DNA of 64,000 nt from Paraburkholderia unamae (GTDB taxonomy: Bacteria > Pseudomonadota > Gammaproteobacteria > Burkholderiales > Burkholderiaceae). Below the pieces are notes generated by a model. The model did no database searches and had not been told where the DNA came from. It saw only the letters and a list, made by a program, of their open reading frames with translations. Where the stretch lies: positions 185,300 through 249,299 of the forward strand of contig NZ_QLSU01000014.1 in NCBI RefSeq assembly GCF_003268775.1, in the 5' to 3' direction. Every line of letters starts with the position of its first letter. The first letter of the stretch is position 1. The translations under genes were made by a program, and so were the position numbers. Below, piece by piece: positions 42,327-49,460 of this stretch.

Positions 42327-43628
42327 ATGACCACTCGCATCACTCATCTGACCGTACGCGATATCCGCTTCCCGACCTCCCGCTCACTCGACGGCTCCGA
42401 CGCCATGAACAGTGCGCCCGACTACTCGGCCGCCTATGTGGTGTTGCATACCGACTCGGCGGCCGGTCTCGAAGGGCATGGCCTGACGTTCACCATCGGC
42501 CGGGGCAACGAGCTGTGTGTCGCCGCCGTGAATTCGTTGGCGCCGATGGTGGTTGGCCTGACGCTTGAAGAGATCGTCGCCGACATGGGCGCCTTCTGGC
42601 ATCGGATTACCACCGGCGACAGCCAGCTGCGCTGGCTCGGCCCCGACAAAGGTGCGATCCACCTCGCCACGGCCGCGCTCGTCAACGGCGTGTGGGACCT
42701 GTGGGCGAAGGCGCAAGGCAAGCCGGTGTGGAAGCTGCTGGCCGACATGACGCCGGAAGAACTGGTGCGATGCCTCGACTTCTCGTATGTGACGGACGCA
42801 TTGACCCCGGCGGAGGCAATCACGCTGCTGCGCCGCAAGGCGCCGACCAAGGCGCTGCGCGAGGCCGAGATGCTGGAGCACGGCTTCCCCGGCTACACCA
42901 CGGCCGCCGGCTGGCTCGGCTATTCGGAAGAGAAGCTGCGTCGCCTTGCACGCGAAGCCGTCGATGCAGGCTGGACCCACTTCAAGCAGAAGGTCGGCGG
43001 CAATCTGGAAGACGATATCCGCCGCGCGACGATTCTGCGCGAAGAGATCGGTTGGGAGCGCACCCTGATGATGGATGCGAATCAGGTTTGGGGCGTCGAT
43101 GAGTCGATCGAGAAGATGCGGCGCCTCGCCGAGTTCGATCCCTGGTGGATCGAGGAGCCGACGAGTCCGGACGACATCCTCGGTCACGCCGCCATTCGCC
43201 GCCGCATCGCGCCGATCGGCGTGGCCACTGGCGAGCACTGTCACAACCGCGTGATGTTCAAGCAGATGTTCCAGGCGGGCGCCCTCGACTTTTGCCAGTT
43301 GGACGCGGCGCGGCTCGGCGGCTTGAACGAAGTGCTGATCGTGCTGCTGATGGCGGCCAAGTATGGGATTCCCGTTTGTCCGCACGGTGGCGGGGTGGGG
43401 CTCTGTGAATACGTGCAGAACATCTGCCTGTTCGACTACATCGCGGTGTCCGGGTCGCTGGAAGGGCGCGTGCTGGAGTACGTGGACCACCTGCACGAAC
43501 ATTTTCTCGAACCCGTGGTGATCCGCCGCGGCCGCTACATGCCTCCCCGGCGCCCCGGCTACAGCATCGAGATGCATCCGCAGACGCTCGTCAACTACGA
43601 ATATCCCAATGGCAGCGCCTGGTCGTAG
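42327..43628 (+). CDS. fucD: L-fuconate dehydratase (enolase superfamily)
   Basis: A 433-residue mandelate-racemase-type enolase enzyme converting L-fuconate to 2-keto-3-deoxy-L-fuconate. The catalytic Lys is in HFKQKVGG (about 218-221). Metal ligands are Asp in MDANQVW, Glu in WIEEPTSPDD and Glu in ATGEHCHNR, and the general base His is in CPHGGGVGLCEY. The long C terminus and the RDIRFPTSRSLDGSDAMN start are diagnostic of FucD. No fucose dehydrogenase or fucose lactonase is present, suggesting uptake of the acid itself. Confidence 0.93.
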   Translation: MTTRITHLTVRDIRFPTSRSLDGSDAMNSAPDYSAAYVVLHTDSAAGLEGHGLTFTIGRGNELCVAAVNSLAPMVVGLTLEEIVADMGAFWHRITTGDSQLRWLGPDKGAIHLATAALVNGVWDLWAKAQGKPVWKLLADMTPEELVRCLDFSYVTDALTPAEAITLLRRKAPTKALREAEMLEHGFPGYTTAAGWLGYSEEKLRRLAREAVDAGWTHFKQKVGGNLEDDIRRATILREEIGWERTLMMDANQVWGVDESIEKMRRLAEFDPWWIEEPTSPDDILGHAAIRRRIAPIGVATGEHCHNRVMFKQMFQAGALDFCQLDAARLGGLNEVLIVLLMAAKYGIPVCPHGGGVGLCEYVQNICLFDYIAVSGSLEGRVLEYVDHLHEHFLEPVVIRRGRYMPPRRPGYSIEMHPQTLVNYEYPNGSAWS

Positions 43629-43756
43629 TCCGGGGGCGATCCGCCAGATTCGGCGTTGACAGACTCAACGTTCGAGCATGGCCGGGCGGCATCAAGCGAT
43701 GCCGCCCACGCGGGGAACCGCGTCATCCTAAAAAAAGAAAAGCACGGAAGAGACAC

Positions 43757-45076
43757 ATGAACCCATTTCCCGAACAGACCCTGTCCGCGCCGGTCGAGCG
43801 TGCAACTGAGCGCGCGCTGGACAAGCTGTTGTTCCGAAAGCTGATGCCGCTGCTGATCATTGTCTATGTGATCAGTTTCCTGGACCGGACCAACATCGCA
43901 CTCGCCAAGGCGAGCATTGCCGTCGACCTGGGCATTTCCTCGGCTGCCTATGGTCTCGGCGCGGGCTTGTTCTTCCTGACCTACGCTGCGCTCGAGGTGC
44001 CGAGCAACCTCATCATGTACAAATGCGGCGCCAAGTTCTGGATCGCCCGCATCATGGTCACCTGGGGGTTGCTGTCGGCCGGCATGGCGTTCGTCCAGGG
44101 CGAAACGTCGTTCTACGTCATGCGCTTGCTGCTTGGCGCGGCCGAGGCCGGCCTGTTTCCCGGCGTGATGCTGTACCTGACGTACTGGTTCGACCGCAAG
44201 CAGCGGGTGCGCGCCACGGGGTATTTTCTGCTCGGCGTGTGTGTCGCCAATATTCTCAGTGGACCGCTGGGTGGCGCGCTGCTGCAAATGCAGGGCGTGC
44301 TGGGCATGCATGGCTGGCAATGGCTGTTCATCTGTGAGGGCCTGCCCGCGGCCGCGTTGGCGATCGTTGTGTGGAAGCATCTGCCGAACGGCCCTGCGTC
44401 GGCTTCGTGGCTGACGAGCGACGAAGTCCGGGAAATCGAGCGTCGGCTGGCCGCCGACCAGCGCGAGGAAGAAGCCGCCGGCGTCAACAATCACCGGCTG
44501 CGTCAGATGCTTGCCGATCGCCAGATCTGGCTTGCCATCGCCGTTTATTTCTGTCACCAGATCAGCATCTACACGCTGATCTTCTTCCTGCCGAGCGTGA
44601 TTGGCACCTATGGCAAGCTTTCGCCGCTCCAGGTCGGCACCCTTAATTCCGTGCCCTGGATCGCCGCGGCCATCGGCGCCGCAACCTTGCCACGGCTCGC
44701 GACGACGGCGGCGCGCTGCCGTCGGCTGCTCGTTGCCGGATTGCTCATCATGGCCGCTGGCCTCGTGATCGGCACGTCGTCCAATCCGGTCTTTGGCATG
44801 GCGGGCTTCTCGCTGACCGCACTCATGATCTTCGTGGTCCAGTCGACGCTGTTTCTGTTCCCGTCGTCACGCCTGAAGGGCCAGGCACTGGCTGGCGGCC
44901 TCGCGTTCGTCACCACCTGTGGGTTGTTCGGCGGATTCTTCGGACCGTCGCTCATGGGCATGGTCGAACAGGCGACCGGGTCGATTCAAAACGGGCTGTG
45001 GATGATTGCCGCCTTGCTCGTTGCCGCCGCCCTGGCTGGCACGGCGCTGCGCCAGGGCCAGGAGGGCCGTGGCTGA
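43757..45076 (+). CDS. MFS permease, anion:cation symporter (ACS) family
   Basis: A 439-residue 12-TM transporter. VYVISFLDRTNIALAKASIAVDLGIS, GLFFLTYAALEVPSNLIMYKCGAKFWIARIMV (in parts) and LFPGVMLYLTYWFDRKQRVRATG are the ACS-family signatures seen in tartrate, phthalate and hexuronate carriers. It is probably the uptake system for the sugar acid used by the neighbouring dehydratases. AGGAAGAGACAC-like purine-rich sequence precedes the ATG. Confidence 0.88.
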   Translation: MNPFPEQTLSAPVERATERALDKLLFRKLMPLLIIVYVISFLDRTNIALAKASIAVDLGISSAAYGLGAGLFFLTYAALEVPSNLIMYKCGAKFWIARIMVTWGLLSAGMAFVQGETSFYVMRLLLGAAEAGLFPGVMLYLTYWFDRKQRVRATGYFLLGVCVANILSGPLGGALLQMQGVLGMHGWQWLFICEGLPAAALAIVVWKHLPNGPASASWLTSDEVREIERRLAADQREEEAAGVNNHRLRQMLADRQIWLAIAVYFCHQISIYTLIFFLPSVIGTYGKLSPLQVGTLNSVPWIAAAIGAATLPRLATTAARCRRLLVAGLLIMAAGLVIGTSSNPVFGMAGFSLTALMIFVVQSTLFLFPSSRLKGQALAGGLAFVTTCGLFGGFFGPSLMGMVEQATGSIQNGLWMIAALLVAAALAGTALRQGQEGRG

Positions 45077-45115
45077 GGCAGCGCTTTTCCGTACACCGTT
45101 GATTCGAGAGTGGAT

Positions 45116-46675
45116 ATGTCATCTATCGAAGTATCGGCACAGTCCCCTACGCAAGGGGTGACGCCAACGATCCGGCTCAGCGACGTCGACGACGTCGTCA
45201 TCGCCAGAACCCAATTGATGTCCGGCACGGTGATCGAAGCCGAAAACTTGACCGTCGCCGGTTTGATTCCACCGGGTCACAAGGTCGCGGTACGCGATAT
45301 CGCCGCGGGCAGTCCGGTGCGCCGCTACGGCCAGGTCATCGGATTCGCCTCGCAAGCGATCCGGCGCGGGCAACATGTGCATGTGCACAACCTGGCCATG
45401 GGGGACTTCCACAAGGACTATGCCTTTGCCAGTGCGCGGCGCGAACTGCCGCCTTGCCAGGCAAGCTTCGATGGCATTGTCCGCGCCGACGGGCGGGTGG
45501 CCACGCGCAACTACATTGGCATCCTCACCACGGTCAATTGCTCGGCTACGGTCGCGCGGGCGGTGGCGGACCATTTTCGCCGTGATATCAATCCCGCCGC
45601 GCTGGCCGGATTCCCCCAGGTCGACGGCGTGGTGGCGCTTACCCACGGCGCGGGCTGCGCGGTCGATCCCAGGGGCGAGTCCCTGGCCGTCCTGCGCAGG
45701 ACGCTGGCGGGTTACGCCTTGCACGCCAACTTCGCGGCCGTGCTGGTGATCGGCCTGGGCTGCGAAACCAATCAGATCGACGAATGGATGAGCCACGAGG
45801 GCCTGGCTGCCGGCAGCGCCCTCCAGGTATTCACCATCCAGGCCCAGGGCGGCACGCTGAAGTCGATCGCCGCGGGAGTCGAACGCGTCAAGGCATTACT
45901 GCCGGCGGCCAATGCAGTGACCCGCCAGCCGGTGTCGGCACGGCACCTTGTTGTCGGCCTGCAATGCGGCGGCTCGGATGGCTATTCCGGGATCACCGCC
46001 AACCCGGCGTTGGGCAACGCGGTCGATCGCCTGGTCGCGGCGGGCGGCACGGCGATTCTCTCGGAAACCCCGGAGATCTATGGCGCCGAGCACTTGCTGA
46101 CTCGCCGGGCGCTCAATCGCGAAGTCGGTGAACAACTGGTGGCCCGTGTCCGTTGGTGGGAGACGTACTGCGATCGTATGGATGCCGAACTGAACAACAA
46201 TCCGTCTGCCGGCAACAAGGCCGGCGGCCTGACCACCATCCTCGAAAAGTCTCTCGGCGCCGTGGCCAAGGCGGGTTCCTCGACCCTGACGGCCGTCTAC
46301 CAGTACGCGCAGCGGGTCACCGCGCAAGGGCTCGTGTTCATGGACACCCCCGGTTATGACCCGGTGTCGGCTACCGGCCAGGTGGCGGGCGGCGCCAACC
46401 TGATCGCCTTCACCACCGGCCGCGGCTCCGCCTACGGCTGCGCGCCCGCGCCGTCGCTGAAGCTGGCCACCAACCAGCGGGTGTTCGAACAGCAGGGCGA
46501 CGACATGGACATCAACTGCGGCGGCATCGCCGACGGCAGCACCAGCATCGAGGAGCGCGGTGCCCATATTTTCGATCGCATGCTTGCGACTGCCTCGGGC
46601 GAGCGCAGCAAGAGCGAGTTGCACGGCTATGGGCAAAACGAATTCGTGCCCTGGCAGTTCGGCGCCGTGATGTGA
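45116..46675 (+). CDS. UxaA-family (altronate dehydratase-like) hydro-lyase
   Basis: A 519-residue full-length UxaA-type protein. An N-terminal SAF domain (about 15-100: IRLSDVDDVVIARTQLMSGTVI) is followed by the catalytic UxaA part (RVATRNYIGILTTVNCSATV, HGAGCAVDP, GLGCETNQID, LQCGGSDGYSGITANPALG, MDTPGYDPVSATGQVAGGANLIAFTTGRGSAYGC, in order and in parts). The conserved Cys residues suit an Fe-S or Fe cofactor. The substrate need not be altronate, since L-fuconate dehydratase is its neighbour. A GTG six bases earlier is an alternative start. Confidence 0.88.
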   Translation: MSSIEVSAQSPTQGVTPTIRLSDVDDVVIARTQLMSGTVIEAENLTVAGLIPPGHKVAVRDIAAGSPVRRYGQVIGFASQAIRRGQHVHVHNLAMGDFHKDYAFASARRELPPCQASFDGIVRADGRVATRNYIGILTTVNCSATVARAVADHFRRDINPAALAGFPQVDGVVALTHGAGCAVDPRGESLAVLRRTLAGYALHANFAAVLVIGLGCETNQIDEWMSHEGLAAGSALQVFTIQAQGGTLKSIAAGVERVKALLPAANAVTRQPVSARHLVVGLQCGGSDGYSGITANPALGNAVDRLVAAGGTAILSETPEIYGAEHLLTRRALNREVGEQLVARVRWWETYCDRMDAELNNNPSAGNKAGGLTTILEKSLGAVAKAGSSTLTAVYQYAQRVTAQGLVFMDTPGYDPVSATGQVAGGANLIAFTTGRGSAYGCAPAPSLKLATNQRVFEQQGDDMDINCGGIADGSTSIEERGAHIFDRMLATASGERSKSELHGYGQNEFVPWQFGAVM

Positions 46676-46769
46676 CGCCCACCCCAGACCCAGATGTGAA
46701 CACCACTATGAATCAATCCGGTTGCAACCGCATGCGCGACGGTCTGCGCAGCCACGAGGAGATCCGTGC

Positions 46770-47828
46770 ATGAACGCGCACGCCCAGTTCCGAATCGACG
46801 TGAAGCGCCTGATGACGCTCGCCGGGCAGTTGTTCCTGAGCGCGGGCGCCGATGCCCCGGTGGCCGAGTCGGTGGCCCGGGTGCTGGTGGAAGGCGAATT
46901 GCTGGGACACCGCACTCACGGCGTCAATCTGGTTGGCCGTTACCTCGACCAGTTGCAGCAGGGTCAGGCGCTGGGCCGTTCCAGCGATTTTGAAGTGCTG
47001 CGCGAGGGCGGCGTGGCCGGTTTGTTCGACGGCCATTACGTGCTCGGTCCGTACTGCGTCGAGCGCGCCCTGGCTTTCGCCAGCGCCGCCGCCCGCCAGC
47101 ACGGCGTGGGCGTTGGCACGGTGCGGCGCAGCGCGCATATCGGCTGCCTCGCGGCCTACCTCAAGCCGCTCACTGACCAGGGCCTGTTGGCGCTCGTGCT
47201 CTCGTCCGATCCGTCGGCGGCGTTGGTCAGTGCCGCGGGCGGCTGTACTCCCGTGCTCACCCCCAATCCCATCGCGGCAGGCATTCCTGGACGCGAGGCG
47301 CCGATCCTGCTGGACGTGAGCATGTCGAGCGTCACGCTGGGGCTGGTGAATCAATACCGGCTGGCGGGCAGGAAGCTGCCTCATCCGGTGCTGGTCAGCG
47401 GGACGGGGCAGGTGAGCGACGATCCGGGCGTCATGCAGGAAGACCCCCGGGGCGCGATTCTGCCTTTGGGCGGCGTGGCCTTCGGCCACAAGGGTTTTGC
47501 CCTCGGTCTGCTGGTCGAGGCCCTGACTGGCGCGCTGGCCGGCCACGGTCGCAAGGATCGTCCGGAGCAATGGGGCGCCGGGGTCACGGTGCTGGTCCTC
47601 GACCCCGATCACTTCGCGGGCATCGAGGCCTTCATCGAGGAGATGGCGGTCATCGCCGATGCGGTCCTGGCCAGCCGTCCCCTCGACCCCAAACGGCCGG
47701 TGCGGCTGCCCGGCCAGGCCGGACTGGGCCTGCGCCGCGCGGCGCTGGAAGAGGGGGTGGCGCTGGCGCCGGAGGTGCACGCGGATCTCGCGCGCCGGGC
47801 TCGCGACGCCGGTCTTGAAGCGCTATGA
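46770..47828 (+). CDS. Malate/LDH2-type (type 2) NAD(P)-dependent dehydrogenase
   Basis: A 352-residue LDH2/MDH-family oxidoreductase. ELLGHRTHGVNLVGRYLDQL carries the catalytic His near residue 48. NPIAAGIPGREAPILLDVSMS and GVAFGHKGFALGLLVEALTGALAG follow. Members reduce or oxidise 2-oxo acids, such as diketogulonate, malate and ureidoglycolate. Here it probably acts on a 2-keto-3-deoxy sugar acid product. GAGGAG lies upstream of the ATG. An unusually GC-rich third codon position continues from the UxaA gene. Confidence 0.87.
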   Translation: MNAHAQFRIDVKRLMTLAGQLFLSAGADAPVAESVARVLVEGELLGHRTHGVNLVGRYLDQLQQGQALGRSSDFEVLREGGVAGLFDGHYVLGPYCVERALAFASAAARQHGVGVGTVRRSAHIGCLAAYLKPLTDQGLLALVLSSDPSAALVSAAGGCTPVLTPNPIAAGIPGREAPILLDVSMSSVTLGLVNQYRLAGRKLPHPVLVSGTGQVSDDPGVMQEDPRGAILPLGGVAFGHKGFALGLLVEALTGALAGHGRKDRPEQWGAGVTVLVLDPDHFAGIEAFIEEMAVIADAVLASRPLDPKRPVRLPGQAGLGLRRAALEEGVALAPEVHADLARRARDAGLEAL

Positions 47829-47945
47829 AGTGCAGGAGGCCGTGGTCCGCGCCGACAGGTGCTGGCGACCGAATACGAGGCGCCGGGCTGGCACGGGACG
47901 GCCACGACTTGCTCCGGCACCTTCCATAACAACGACATTGAGACA

Positions 47946-49238
47946 ATGAGTATGAAAGCACTGAAGAAGTACCAGACCATCACCGTGGTCTTCTTGCTGC
48001 TCATCGGCATCATCAACTACCTCGACCGTAGCGCACTGTCGATCGCCAACACCTCGATCCAGAAGGGCATGCACATCAGCCCCGCGCAGATGGGCATCCT
48101 GCTCTCTGCGTTCTCTCTGGCCTATGCGTTCGCGCAGTTGCCGCTGGGCATGGTCATCGACAGGCTGGGCAGCAAGGTCGCCCTGGGCGCCTCGCTGCTG
48201 ATCTGGTCCGTGGCTCAGGCGGCCACGGGTCTTGCCAACGGCTTCGCCAGCTTCATGGGCCTGCGCGTCGTCCTGGGGCTGGGCGAAGCGCCGATGTTTC
48301 CCTCCGCGGCCAAGTCGCTGTCGGAATGGTTCGATGCCAGGGAGCGCGGCACGCCCACTGGCATCGTCTGGTCTTCGACTTGCCTCGGGCCTTGTCTGGC
48401 GCCGCCTTTGCTGACCTTGTTCATGGTGCATTTCGGCTGGCGCGGGATGTTCGTCATCACCGGGGCCATGGGCCTCCTGATCGCGCTGTGCTGGTTCGCT
48501 TTCTACAAGAGCCACGCACAATACCTCGCCATGCAGCCGAAGGCCGAGGCGCGGATGGTCGAGGCGCCGCCGCCAGTGGTCCCGGTTCGCGGCGGCTTTT
48601 TCGCTGGATGGCTTGATCTGTTCCGCCACCGTAGCACCTGGGGCGCCATGCTGGGGTTCATGGGCGTGATCTATATGCTCTGGCTGCACCTGACCTGGCT
48701 GCCCGGTTACTTTGAGCGCGAGCACGGTCTGAGCCTGTACAAGACCGCGTGGGTGGTGTCGCTCGCCTATGTGTTCGGGGCGCTGGGAACCTTGCTTGCC
48801 GGGCGCATCTGCGACTGGCTGGTCAAGCGCGGCATGGGCGTGCTCGCCAGCCGCAAGTGCACGGTGATTGCCGGCCTGCTGATGGCGGCCCTGGTGACCT
48901 TGCCGCTGACCGTCATCACTGACCTGACCAGTTGCGTGGTGCTGTTGTGCCTCGCGCTTTTCAGTATCAACCTGGCCAGCGCGACTGCGTGGATGATCGT
49001 CAACACCATCGTCGATAGCAGCCGGGTTGCGTCGTTCGGCTCGATCCAGAATTTCGGCGGCTACATCGCCGGCTCCGTGGCGCCGATCGTCACCGGCTTC
49101 AGCATTCAATACTCGGGCTCGTTCTCGAGTGCGTTCCTGATCAGCGCGGTCGTGGCGACGCTGTCCGCGCTGGCCTACTTCGTCCTCCTCAGGAGCTCGA
49201 TCGAAACACCTGTACCGGCTCTGGCCGTTGAGGGTTGA
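47946..49238 (+). CDS. Second MFS permease (GudP/ExuT-like)
   Basis: A 430-residue 12-TM ACS-family transporter. FLLLIGIINYLDRSALSIANTSIQ, LLSAFSLAYAFAQLPLGMVIDRLGSKV and GLGEAPMFPSAAKSLSEWF resemble glucarate, galactonate and hexuronate carriers. The start at 47946 is chosen because TM1 begins about 12 residues later. Two permeases in one cluster imply two related substrates. Confidence 0.87.
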   Translation: MSMKALKKYQTITVVFLLLIGIINYLDRSALSIANTSIQKGMHISPAQMGILLSAFSLAYAFAQLPLGMVIDRLGSKVALGASLLIWSVAQAATGLANGFASFMGLRVVLGLGEAPMFPSAAKSLSEWFDARERGTPTGIVWSSTCLGPCLAPPLLTLFMVHFGWRGMFVITGAMGLLIALCWFAFYKSHAQYLAMQPKAEARMVEAPPPVVPVRGGFFAGWLDLFRHRSTWGAMLGFMGVIYMLWLHLTWLPGYFEREHGLSLYKTAWVVSLAYVFGALGTLLAGRICDWLVKRGMGVLASRKCTVIAGLLMAALVTLPLTVITDLTSCVVLLCLALFSINLASATAWMIVNTIVDSSRVASFGSIQNFGGYIAGSVAPIVTGFSIQYSGSFSSAFLISAVVATLSALAYFVLLRSSIETPVPALAVEG

Positions 49239-49278
49239 GGCCCGCGCGGGTGACGCGGACCGGGAATTGGGATATCGA

Positions 49279-49342
49279 TGCACGTTTTGTCCGGGTGAAC
49301 GTCGTCTCTGTCCATTGAGGGGAACGCGGCTCAGGCTCTAAA
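49279..49342 (+). promoter_or_regulatory. Shared operator/promoter A (P450 fusion)
   Basis: TGTCC at 49288-49292 and 49309-49313 (start-to-start 21 bases) is followed after 23 bases by -10-like TCTAAA (49337-49342). A 39-base block, 49279-49317, is largely repeated at 53208-53246, including TGCACG at one end and a 17-base identical end (GTCGTCTCTGTCCATTG). The P450 fusion starts at 49461. A tandem repeat of one helical-turn multiple next to the -35 is typical of AraC activators. Confidence 0.72.
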
Positions 49343-49460
49343 TTGGCGGCATTAAACCCACCGGGCGCTTGCGAGAAGCATGGTCACCTCGCGCGCCGAC
49401 CCGCCCGAACATGCACCCAGCGCAGCACGATGTCCGGGCGGCCATCGAGGAGACACCGCC

